Part shown: piece by piece, positions 44,980-54,803 of the stretch
Numbering within the stretch: the first letter of the stretch is position 1
Layout: each line of letters opens with the position of its first letter
Source: Salvator merianae
Taxonomy: Eukaryota > Chordata > Lepidosauria > Squamata > Teiidae
NCBI GenBank assembly: GCA_003586115.2
Contig: QVOM02000073.1
Span: forward strand, 34,090,423 to 34,154,422
Direction: 5' to 3'
DNA length: 64,000 nt
The notes under the pieces: model-generated
Told to the model about the DNA's origin: nothing
Databases searched by the model: none
The model's input: the letters and a program-made list of their open reading frames with translations, nothing else
Translations under genes and position numbers: made by a program

Positions 44980-47523
44980 TGGTCACTGCAAGGTGTCTAT
45001 TGCCACTGCATGTGGAGACACAACAATGAAGAAACTTTACCAGGGCACTCCCATGGGTGGTGGAGATCTGACCTCAGTTTAATGTATATTCCTTTGTTAT
45101 TCCTATGACAGACTGTATGCCAGAATCACCACCCTATTGCCCCATCTGGAAGAATCCAGGCAGAGAGACAGCATCAGTTCTATGCTATTTCATTTACTAA
45201 TAACAGAACACAAGGGTCAAAAAGTGACCAAGGCATATACTGAAGTTTCATTCCAGCCTGATTTTCCCCAGTTTCCATGATCTCATCAACCCAGGTGCAG
45301 CTCTCAAAACAACATGCAGTTTCCCAGACACTTAATCAGCATACCAGAGTTTACCACACAAACAGGGAAAATAGGATCTGTGAGGAAGGCCAGCAAGTAT
45401 GACAGAGACTGGCTAGCAGAAAAAGATGGAAGCGCAGAGGATACAGCCAAGATGCTGACACTGTATTATAAGAAAGAAGATATTCTTCCTGAATCACTTT
45501 CAAGTTGTATAGAATTTAAAGATAATGAGGAACCTTTTGTTTTATGCCTAAACATGGATTGTTTCTCAGTGCTGCTGAACACACCACACACAAACAACTT
45601 TTTTGTGTTACACTTCATATGTGTATGTCTCTCACTGTATAACCAAGAGAAAGCACCAAATATCTGGTGTTAGTTTGAGTAGCACAATAACATATCATGG
45701 TCCCCCACACACCATGAACAGTATTCACTTGTTAATATAACAATATAAGGAATCCACACAAAAGGGGGCTTCAAACATTCACATGCTGTGTTCTTATAAA
45801 TCTTTGCCATGTACTGTTCCAGTTCCCTACTGTTCTGATTTAAAGTAGAAAAGAACCTTTGAACAGACAGCTGCTCTGCAATAGCGAAACATAGACCCAA
45901 TCAATCTATTTACTGTTTGGATAGATAATTTCTAGGAGTGTGCTATACTGCGAGTTAAATTTGGCACAATGAAATGCAATTTCGTGGACTTTTATTGCAT
46001 GGCAGCTGTTCAACAGCGTTGAACTAGACTTCCATCCCTCCTGAGACCAGTAACCACAACTCAGACAAAACTAGCACTACAGATTTGCCATTATGTCTCA
46101 TACAGAACAAAGAATGGAATTCCCATTTATAAAAAAATATTGTTTTTATCATTTTTATGAGAAGTCAGAAGGTGTGAATCCCATAAATAAATGGTTTGCC
46201 CCTTTTGGAGTGAAAAAGCAAAACATGAGAGAAGCAAAAGCTGGATGTTGGTTCTTCTATGCAGTAGTCTGCTAGAAGTGCCCAGAAAATTTGGAGTGTG
46301 TGATACCATGTAAAAGATAACCTTTGTAGACATGTCTGAGTTCAAAGGAGCAGTCCTATGCTCCCTGAGAGGTGAAGAAACTACAACTGCAATCCTTTGT
46401 AGTCTAATGGTAGGAATATCTCACTGTCACTGATTTCCCGATACTCTGGAGGTGCATAAGGAAGCCATGCCACCTCCTGGTTCTTGGCCACCAGTCGCTG
46501 CCACCACCGCCACCGCCACCATCATCATAATACTAACATTAAGCATCCATTTCTCAAAACTCTTCTTAATTCCAAATGAAAATTTCATTCCTATTCTGCT
46601 GCCTTAGATGTGAAGCAGAATTTTCTTACTAGAATACAGTGCAGTGTGTTTTCTTTCCCATTTAACATTTCATCAGGGTCCTCAATCTCCCTGGCCTGTG
46701 TACATCTTCATACACAAAAAGGCCCTTTGATGGGAGTTACTTTGTGATTTCTTCTCCTGAATTTACTTCTGGGAAGCTGGGAAGAGCGGCTATTGATTGT
46801 ATGAGATTAGTGCAGTTGCTGGTTTTATTTTTAGTAGATGTCTTTCTTGAGGTGGAGGTGAAATGCATTTATTTCTTTAGCCTGTATTTAGAGTCAAAAC
46901 TTTTACTCATAAAATAAAAAATGGCTGGCCTTACAGCAGGGTGAAGTATTGTCTTCTGCTTTTAAAGAGAAGTCCTGTTGAACAATGCAGAGACGCACTC
47001 CTTCCTGCTGAAGACAAGTTAAAGACAACAAAAATTCAGTGTAGTTCTCCTAGAAGAACCGAAACAATTTTGCCTCATCTTTTTGAATGCAATGTCCTAT
47101 CTCTTTGATGGAGAAAGCATTTTAAAAAATCAAGAGAACAAAAAAAGGTTAGTTCAGTGATAACTCAGATGGTAACAGTCCTAGAGCTGGAGTAGCTAAA
47201 TCCCAGTGTGATTCAACGGGAAGACTTTTTTCAAAAAAAGAAAAGAAAAGTGTGGGGGAGGTCATTTTGCCTATTCTTCATTCTGATCAACATAGAGTGA
47301 TAGTGCTTGAAATGCAGGGCTGGTTCTGCATGTCTTGTTCTACAAATTATTCAGAACTGGAACAGACCTGAAGCTTCTTGCAGCAATACAACTACTTCAT
47401 TTAAAACTTCTTAGGATTTAGCACTCAACTACCTTCCCAGTTACCAAATAGGACCCTACCTGTTGGGGGTTTGCAGCAAACCCTCTTGCAAGTTCCTGAC
47501 ACACTTCTAATAAAAGAAGCCTG
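44980..47523. other. Non-coding stretch; unexplained 119-codon frame
   Basis: No gene recognised. Frame 45314-45673 (+) has a coding-like middle (RKASKYDRDWLAEKDGSAED) but no family I can name and no visible splice context. A CAC/CGC/CAT trinucleotide tract is at about 46498-46528. 46540-46960 is a candidate conserved non-coding block. Confidence 0.4.
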
Positions 47524-47597
47524 ATAGTCTTTCTGCACTAACCTGTACTCTGTATTATGATCCCTTGTGGTCCACTATTATTCAGATTTGTGAAGCT

Positions 47598-47605
47598 CCA
47601 CTCAC
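47598..47605 (+). repeat. Target-site duplication, left copy (CCACTCAC)
   Basis: The eight bases immediately before the TIR of the 47606-48318 element; identical to 48319-48326. An 8 bp duplication is the hAT signature. Confidence 0.95.
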
Positions 47606-48318
47606 TAGGGGTATGCACGAAGCTTCGTGCTGTTCGATTTTCATTCGAATTTCGTGATTTCGTTCCCTTCGCATCAAATGCGAAGGGCAACAGAAATCAC
47701 GAAATTCGAATTGTGAAGGTCCCTCAATTTTCGCTGCATTTCGGGACCTTCGCAATTTGTCGCTGTCTCATCCCCCTAGTCTGTCAGCGCGCGCGCTGAC
47801 AGAGTAGGGTGAATCAGGCAGCCAGCAAGCGGAAGAGGAGAAAACGAGAAGGGAGGGATTCCCTTCCTGTTGATTTTTCTTCTCTTTCGATCGCTGTCTT
47901 ACCCCCCTAGGCTGTCAGCGCGCGCACTGACAGACTAGGGTGAATCAGGCAGCGAGCGGGAGAGGAGGAAGGAAACTCAATGCGAAGGGAGGGATTCCCT
48001 TCACGTTGATTTCCCTCCTCTCCCACTCGCTGTCTCTCATTCCCCCTAGTCTGTCAGTCGCACGCGCACACTGACAGACTGGGGGGGGCGGAATGAGAGA
48101 GAGGCGAGCGCCATCGGAAACAGAGAAATCAAGGCGAAGGATCTTTCCATGATCAGAGTAAGGATCTTTCCTTCACCTTGATTTCTCTGCTTCCGGTCGC
48201 GGCGAAAATCTTCGCTGTGAAGACGATTTCGCGCATATTTTTTCATGCGAAAACGAAGCCCCATAGCTTCGCAGGAATGCGAAGCGAAAGGGGAAAAGTG
48301 CCTTCGTGCACACCCCTA
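47606..48318. mobile_element. hAT-superfamily non-autonomous transposon, 713 bp, nested in A5
   Basis: TIRs TAGGGGTATGCACGAAG (left) and the inverse of the right end, TAGGGGTGTGCACGAAG, are identical but for one base. They are flanked by a perfect 8 bp duplication, CCACTCAC, which identifies hAT-type insertion. Subterminal inverted words are rich in TTCG/CGAA (CGAATTTCGTGATTTCG). The interior (about 47755-48175) is an array of palindromic units with GC-rich centres. No transposase frame exists, so it would need an enzyme in trans. The near-identical TIRs and intact duplication suggest a relatively recent insertion. Confidence 0.92.
47755..48178. repeat. Array of about three palindromic units inside the hAT element
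   Basis: Each unit is 130-150 bp with two alternating palindromes. One is centred on an alternating GC run: CTGTCAGCGCGCGCGCTGAC near 47780, a CTGTCAGCGCGCGCACTGAC variant near 47913, and a CTGTCAGTCGCACGCGCACA variant near 48051. The other is centred on GAAGGGAGGGATTCCCTTC near 47850 and 47985, and on a GAAGGATCTTTCC...GGATCTTTCCTTC version near 48135-48173. Alternating GC runs may favour non-B DNA. Confidence 0.88.
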
Positions 48319-48326
48319 CCACTCAC
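48319..48326 (+). repeat. Target-site duplication, right copy (CCACTCAC)
   Basis: Identical to 47598-47605; directly follows the right TIR. Confidence 0.95.
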
Positions 48327-48661
48327 TGCTGGTATACTCCACCCATATAGGATGGATTGTAATTGAGATCAAGGGGCTCTTGAGATCTAGTTCTACCAGA
48401 GGACCAGCATAGCCTAATCTGAAGCACAGTGATATGCAGAGCATGCCTCCATGTACCTGACTACTGGGGGACTCATTTTGGTGGTGCACCAAAGCTGGCT
48501 ACCAGAATGGGTCCCCTGACGGTTCTGAGGTTAAGAACTTTCATTCCTAGCAAGCTTCAGACATCGTTGTGCAAATAGCACTGTTCCAGACCAGGCCATG
48601 CCGTGTTCTGGAACCAGCAGGCTTCTCTAGTCCAGAACCACAGTAAGTACAGAAAGGCCCT

Positions 48662-48960
48662 GAGCCAGGAAGAGAGCATTTCAGCTGTGGCTCCTGCACT
48701 GTGGAATGCATTGCCACTTGACTTACAGGTGGTGACATCATTGCTACAGTTTAAGAAGCAAATTAAGACCTGCCTAGATCCATCTGATCTATCCTTAGTT
48801 TAAGTGCTACCACTTGTTTTTTATTATTGTTTTATTTTAATGTATGTTTGTGGCTTGAGTTTTCCCCTTTTCTTCTTCTTTTAATGTTTTTATAGATTCT
48901 TGTTAGCTGCCTTGAGTCATTACGAAGTAGGCGGAATACAAGTACACAAATAAATACTGT
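48662..48960 (+). mobile_element. L2-type LINE, 3' end
   Basis: The frame ending at 48803 carries APALWNALPLDLQVV followed by LLQFKKQIKTCL. This is the conserved C-terminus of L2-clade ORF2 proteins (AP.LWN.LP...S...FK..LKT.L). A 3' untranslated segment follows, ending TTAGCTGCCTTGAGTCATTA and a GGCGGAATACAAGTACACAA ... AAATAAATA tail typical of L2. The 5' side is cut by the family A insertion ending at 48661. Confidence 0.85.
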
Positions 48961-50464
48961 CATGTCCTAAGGTCGTGTAGTTCCTAACGTCTGACACCAC
49001 TATCAGAATAAAAAGCTATCAAAATTATTTGAGGTGGCATCCTTGCTGGACTGAAAAAGGCCCAAAGCACTATTGATGTTCTTATGGGCCAAATTATTAC
49101 AAAATGGGGCCAAGTTAACAGGCTCCATCCATGTTTTCAGCAACCACCAAAGGTCATGTGCAAGACTATAGAACTGCACAGGTGTAGATTAGCTTGCCCT
49201 TCCAAAGCAAGAAATAATGTAGAAACCCTGACTAAGGATTTGAGTCTTCCACATTTCCTAACTCCCCTCATAACATTTTGCACAGGATCAGAGAACAGGA
49301 AAAGGAGGAAAACCTTTGTGCAAGAGCAGAGAACAGAAAAAGAGAGGACAGTTTTGAGGCAAAAGCAAGGAACAGAAAAAGGAAGGAGCGTTACTGGAGG
49401 CTGCGCAGGTTGTGCAAAGTAATCATTTGCAGTGGCTGTGAGACGTCCTGGATGGGGTGTGGTAGGATTCAGTACAGCTCCTTGTGTCTTAGACATAGTA
49501 CTTCACTTGGTGTGTCTGGAAGACAAACAGACTGAACATGCATTATCTAATTTTTGATGCAAAATTCTAGTGGATTTCATTTTAAACTGTGAGGTAAGGG
49601 CCATATAGCTAGGGCCATAGAAGTGGTGACTGAAAATTGTAGAGTTGGCCTAACTCCCAGTTTACAGTAGGTGGCAATTACTTGCCTAATATGGTTTTGC
49701 ACTACACAGCACTTTGCAAGAAACAAACCACAGCTTTGTATGAAGAATAACTGCACTACATGTTCCAGTTTTTCACCCTCACTTCTGATAGCTATAGGCC
49801 TTTCTTTTCAGCAGACGAATGATCAAAACTGATGCCCACACAAGGCAAGAATGGGCATAAAATTTCATATGCTGCTTAATGAGAGAGAGGGACATTTAGA
49901 ATAAATACTACAAATTAAAATGTAGTACATGGTAAGAAGTAGCCTTTGAATTGCACAAAAATTGGTCTTTTCTGCCTCCACTTTGCATAAGGGACTGAGT
50001 CCTGAACTTCCAGCTCTGCTTCTGCTGTCAGACATCTTCTAGTTTTGTTAAAACCTCATCCCTGCTATCTCATTGGCCCACTTTGCCCTGGCCCAGGAGG
50101 GTGAGGCTTTGAGGGATTCCACCTACAAAGGTGCTTATGGTGTCTCAAACCTATCTGATATATTTATGGAAGTATTTGTGTAAATTTTCCCTCTTAAGTT
50201 CCATGGTACTTTTTAATACTGCATATTGTACCATAATATTCCTTGAAGGGTGTTAATTGAACTTTATTAATATTTTCTCATTATACCTGTATATCACTGA
50301 TATATTTGCCTTTGTGAATAGCTCTATGCTTGATATGAAAAAGAAGAATATAGGTAAACGTGCCTCAGTCTGTTGTTCAGGTGTTATTTATGGCCTTCTC
50401 CTCTCTGCTCCCCTCTTCCACTTCCCTTTCCATGATTCCATCCTCCTCCTCTTGCAGTCAGAAA
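48961..50464. other. Non-coding stretch with a small minisatellite
   Basis: No gene recognised apart from the minisatellite at 49288-49400; AT-rich remainder. Confidence 0.5.
49288..49400. repeat. Minisatellite, about three 37 bp units
   Basis: CAGAGAACAGGAAAAGGAGG, GCAGAGAACAGAAAAAGAGA and GCAAGGAACAGAAAAAGGAA start successive units about 37 bp apart. The array makes overlapping frames look Arg/Lys/Glu-rich, but this is compositional. Confidence 0.75.
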
Positions 50465-50780
50465 CCCCTCCTCTACTTGCGATTCACTGATGACATTTTC
50501 ATAATTTAGATTCATGGAAAGGACTCATTCAAGACATTCCACCAGAAGTTCAATAAGTTCTACCCCACCATCAATCTCAGCTTGGAACTATCAACAGAAC
50601 AAGTTCGCTTTCTGGACACCATGGACATCTAAGCTGCACAATGGACATCTAAGCTTGAAACTGTATTCCAAACTCATTAACCACTACATGTACCTACATG
50701 ATTCCAATTTCCACCCTGAACATACTACCAAATCTATAGTTTAAGCCAAGTCCTCTGATACAATTGCATTTGCTCAGTCT
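50465..50780 (+). pseudogene. Penelope-like element reverse-transcriptase fragment
   Basis: Frame from 50471: LLYLRFTDDIFII, stop, then IHGKDSFKTFHQKFNKFYPT and FLDTMD. After a one-frame shift at a local duplication (ATGGACATCTAAGCT appears twice, near 50622 and 50642) comes LHNGHLSLKLYSKL, then a YMYLHDSNFHPEHTTKSI block, then QVL-stop-YNCICS. This order (R.IDDIF..W, THG...F...N..HPTI, NFLD, LST.LYRKPTD...YL...S.HP.H.K.SI, Q..R..RICS) is diagnostic of Penelope-type reverse transcriptases, with the catalytic DD at 50489-50494. The reading ends exactly where the CR1 3' end begins, so CR1 interrupts or abuts it. It is dead: several stops. Confidence 0.82.
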
Positions 50781-50858
50781 CATAGAAACATAGAAACATA
50801 GAGTTGGAAGGGACCTCCTGGATCATCAAGTCCAACCCCCTGCTCAATGCAGGATTCT

Positions 50859-53640
50859 CTAAACCATCCCTGATAAATGGCCGTCCAGTCTCCGCTTGAA
50901 GACCTCCATCGAAGGGGAACTCACCACCTCCTGTGGCAACCTATTCCACTGGTTGATCGTCCTTACTGTCATAAATTTTTTTCTAACATCTAATCTGAAT
51001 CTTTTCCCCTGCAGTTTCATCCCGTTGCTTCTAGTTCTTCCTTGTGCAAGTGAGAACAGGTCTGATCCTTCTGCACTGTGACAGCCCTTTAGGTATTTGT
51101 AGACAGCTATCATGTCCCCTCTCAGTCTTCTTTTTTGTAGGCTAAACATTCCTAGTTCCTTTAACCGTTCCTCATAGGACATGGTTTGTAGACCATTCAC
51201 CATCTTGGTAGCTCTCCTTTGAACCTGCTCCAGTTTGTCAGTGTCTTTTTTAAACTGGGGTGCCCAGAACTGGACACAGTACTCCAGATAAGGTCTGACC
51301 AATGCAGAGTAGAGAGGGATAATAACTTCACGCGATCTGGACTCTATGCTTCTCTTAATACACCCCAGGATCGTGTTTGCCTTTTTTGCAGCTGCTTCGC
51401 ACTGTTGACTCATGTTCAATCTATGATCTACTAGGACACCCAGGTCCTTTTCACATGTGCTGCTGCTCAGCCGGATTCCTCCCATTCTATATGTGTTTTT
51501 TTCATTTTTCTTGCCCAGTTGTAGTACCTTGCATTTTTCCTTGTTAAATACCATTCTATTAGTTGCAGCCAATTTTTCAAGTTTTTCTAAATCTTTTTGA
51601 ATCCTCTCTCTCTCTTCTCTAGTGTTAGCAACCCCCCCTAGCTTTGTGTCATCAGCAAATTTGATCAGTTTCCCCTCAACTCCCTCATCCAGATCATTTA
51701 TAAAAATGTTAAACATAACTGGGCCCAGCACAGAGCCTTGCAGTACACCGCTTGAGACTTTCTTCCATTTGGATGTGCAGCCATTTATAACCATTCTTTG
51801 AGTACGATCACTAAGCGAGTTATGAACCCAACTAACAGTTACCTTGTCAATCCCATATTTGATCATTTTTTCAATGAGGATGGTATGAGATAGTTTGTCA
51901 AATGCTTTGCTGAAGTCCAGATATACTACGTCTACGGCATTTCCCTGATCAACCCATTCAGTGATTTTGTCATAGAATGAAAATAGATTAGTCTGACACG
52001 ACTTGTTTGTTACAAACCCATGTTGACTACGGTTAATTACTGAATTCCCATCCAAATGCTGGCATACATGTCGTTTAATACTTTGTTCAAAAATCTTTCC
52101 TGGTATTGAAGTCAGGCTAACAGGCCTGTAGTTCCCTGGGTCCACCTTCTTCCCTTTTTTGAAGATAGGGACAACGTTTGCCCTTCTCCAATCATCTGGG
52201 ACCTCTCCTGTTCTCCATGAATTTTCAAAGATTACAGCAAGTGGTTCAGCAATAACCCCTGCTAATTCCTTCAGTACCCTAGGATGTAATCCATCTGGAC
52301 CTGGAGACTTAAATTCATTTAAATTAGCTAAGTATTCCCTTACCCTCTCTGTTTCGATTATGTGCTTTGATTCTCTTATTCCTTCACTAGCACAACGAAG
52401 GTCAGTCGCTGTTACGCTATCTTTCTTAGAGAAAACAGATACAAAATAGGAGTTCAGAAGCTCAGTCTTCTCAATATCATTTTTTATCAATTCACCATTT
52501 TCACTCTGTAAACATCCTATAGCCTCTTTAACTTTTCTTTTGCTTTTGACATATCCCCAAAACCCCTTTTTATTGTTTTTAGTCTCTCTTGCAAGCCTCA
52601 ATTCATTTCTAGCTTTAGCTTTTCTGATACTTGCCCTGCAGTTTGTGCAGACTACATTATATTCTTCTTTAGATATATACCCCTCCTTCCATTTCTTGAA
52701 CATTTCTTTTTTCCTCTTTAGCAAGTTTTTAAGTTTTGGGTTTATCCACCCTGGTCTCTTTAGATGCTTCCCGTTCTTCTTTCTTTGAGGAATTGTTAAA
52801 GATTGTGCTTCTAGTATTGCATTTCGCAAAGTATCCCATCCTTCTTGGACATTTCTATCCTTTAGTACATTCAACCATTTGATCCTTCCTACCCTCCTTC
52901 TGAGTCCATCAAAATCCACCCGTCTGAAGTCCAACATTGAAATCTGAGTCCTCTCAGGCTTTCCTTCCCTTATTATCCAGAATTCAAGGATAGCATGGTC
53001 ACTGCCTCCTAAGGTCCCAGAAACTCTAATTTCCTCAACCATTTCCTCCCTGTTGGTAAGAATTAGATCGAGGATAGCCAGTCCTCTTGTTTTCTTCTCC
53101 ACCTTTTTGTAGATGAAGTTGTCAGCAAGAGAGGATAAGAATTTATTAGACTTGTGACTTTTGCCTGAGAGGGATTCCCAACAAATGTCTGGATAGTTAA
53201 AATCTCCCATAAGCACTATGTCATGCTTTCTTGAGAGTTTAGCCATCTGATCTAGAAAGAGAGCATCTATATCTTCTGGTTGTCCAAGGGGCCTATAATA
53301 AACTCCTACAATGGTGTCCTTTCTGTTGTTCTCGCCTTGAATTCTTATCCAGACAGATTCTACCGGGCTTCCATTCTCTGAAACCTGAATCTCTGAGGAA
53401 ACAAATGCTTTTTTTAATATACAGTGTAATACCCCCTCCTCTTTTGTTAAGTCTGTTTCGCAAAAATAAGCTGTAGCCTTCGATGTCCGTGTTCCATTCA
53501 TGTGCGTTATCCCACCAGGTTTCCGTAATGCCTATGACATCATATTTATCTTCCTGTGTTAGGATCTCCAGTTCTCCTTTTTTATTTCTCATACTCTGTG
53601 CATTGGTGTAGAAGCATTTTAGTTTGTGACTGATACCTCT
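50859..53640 (-). pseudogene. CR1 ORF2: AP-endonuclease plus reverse transcriptase, one frameshift
   Basis: The N-terminal piece (frame through 53592) has KCFYTNAQSMRNK and the endonuclease Glu box GITETWWD. After a frameshift in a seven-T run at 53409-53415 (plus-strand view; one base more than a continuous frame needs), the frame 53501-50859 runs 880 codons without a stop. In that frame the endonuclease continues with GDFN (residues 99-102) and the catalytic SDH (167-169). The reverse transcriptase follows with YLDFSKAFD (Asp about 529), GSVLGPVMFNIFINDL, and the catalytic FADD at 615-618. The conserved CR1 C-terminus with WNRLPQEVV ends the protein. It would nick the target and prime reverse transcription. 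The frame is also open upstream into the end of ORF1, so the true start is not fixed. Apart from the single shift it looks complete and possibly correctable to active form, which I infer from motif preservation only. Confidence 0.93.
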
Positions 53641-53777
53641 TACAAGCTTGACTCCTCCTCTTTTCTTACAAACCTTTTGCTTTTGTTCTTTACTTCTACT
53701 TCTGGTAGCAAGAATATCGCCTGTATTGATTGACTGAGTATTTTTCTTTGACTTTTTATTTCCCTTCCCCTTTTGTT

Positions 53778-54803
53778 TTAGTTTAATGCTCTTCTGAAGA
53801 GTGAAGCAAGGTGCTTGCCAAATACATTCTTCCCTGTCTTTGTAAGGTGCAGCCCATCTCTTGCAAGGAGTCCATCATATAGGTAGTTTTCTCCATGTTT
53901 CAGAAATTCAAATCCTTGCCAATAGCACCACTGACGTAGACAATTGTTCACCTCAAGAATCCTGTCCCATCTTCTTTTTCCATGACCATCCACAGGAAGG
54001 ATAGATGAGAAAACTACTTGTGCTCCCAGTTCCTTCACTTTCTCGCCAAGGTCTTCGAAGTCACTGCAGATGGTTGCAAAGTCCTTTCTTGCAGTGTCAT
54101 TTGTGCCTACATGTATTAGCAGGAATGGGTAGTAGTCCGTAGGACTGAAGAGCCTCGATAAGCTATCAGTCACATCTTTGATTTGTGCACCTGGGAGACA
54201 GCACACCTCTCATGAGTTTCTGTCAGGTCTGCAGACAGCTGCCTCCGTTCCTCTCAAAAGGGAATTTCCCACAACCACCACTCTCCTGTTCTTCTTCACA
54301 GTACCACTTCTATCTCTCCATTCAAGAGGTTTCTGGCTGCATAGTGGAGTGCTCTTTTTGGATAGTGTAGTCATGTCTTGAGGAATGTCTTCGTTGTTCT
54401 CCTGACTGAGGGGCTGGAACCGGTTTTTAAGTTGTAAAGGTGCTGAATATCGCCTGATCTTCTTGCTACTTTGGGTCACATGCTTCCATCCATCAGCTTC
54501 TGCAGGTACAGCAAGATTTTCTTCTATTGCATCATTCCAAAGAGTTTCCCCAGCTCTATCGAGGAAGTTCTCATCCTCCCTAATCAGCTTCAGTGTGGCC
54601 ACTTTCTCCTCAAGACTTTTCACTCTTTTTTCCAGGAGAGACACAAGCTTGCATTTGTGGCAGGTGAAGTTTAGTTCCTCTTCCAGAAGGGATGTAAACA
54701 TGAAGCATACATTGCAGCTAACAATATAGCTCTTCTCCTCTTTCATATTGTGCAGAGTTGATTGATGTTTTTCTTTCTGGTTCACTGATAGTTGAGCAGC
54801 CAA
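53778..54803 (-). pseudogene. CR1 ORF1: zinc-binding, coiled-coil and SGNH-esterase protein, one in-frame stop
   Basis: The start ATG at 54803 opens a frame with paired Cys motifs C30-x2-C33 and C48-x2-C51 (PHD/ribbon-like), a short coiled coil at about residues 52-75 (LLEKRVKSLEEKVATLKL), a linker, and an SGNH/GDSL-type esterase domain. In that domain GNS at 179-181 is the nucleophile block. A TGA at 54210-54212 interrupts the frame after residue 197. The same frame then continues to 53778 with HVGTND (block III) and DGLHLT (Asp-His block V). A CGA-to-TGA change at a CpG would explain the stop. CR1 ORF1 proteins of this kind bind nucleic acid and carry a lipase-like domain of uncertain role. 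The gene precedes ORF2 directly. Confidence 0.9.

Larger units (their letters stand above)
47524..48661 (-). mobile_element. Family A MITE, copy A5, split by a nested hAT element
   Basis: The left end CTTTCTGCACTAAC (47529 on) and the inverse of the right end (GGGCCTTTCTGTACTTAC) are family A termini. After the nested 713 bp insertion the family-specific blocks resume: TATACTCCACCCATATAGGA near 48332 and GAGATCAAGG...CTTGAGATCT near 48365-48388. The right end lies within an L2 copy whose 3' part continues at once, so A5 inserted into the L2. Confidence 0.65.
50781..54803 (-). mobile_element. Nearly full-length CR1 LINE
   Basis: At least 4.0 kb on the minus strand with both CR1 proteins in order. 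ORF1 (54803-53778) is an esterase-type protein; ORF2 (about 53640-50859) carries endonuclease and reverse transcriptase. The 3' untranslated region is very short and ends in the usual CR1 octamer-type repeat (about 2.5 copies of CTATGTTT, 50781-50803) rather than poly(A). Each ORF has a single disabling change (stop at 54210-54212; homopolymer frameshift at 53409-53415). The 5' untranslated region must lie upstream of 54803, but its limit is not evident. The rest of both frames is open, so the insertion is young. Confidence 0.95.

Noticed and set aside
50896..54729. Several plus-strand frames of 60-96 codons across the CR1
   Set aside because: They are antisense shadows of the CR1 ORF1 and ORF2 coding strand.
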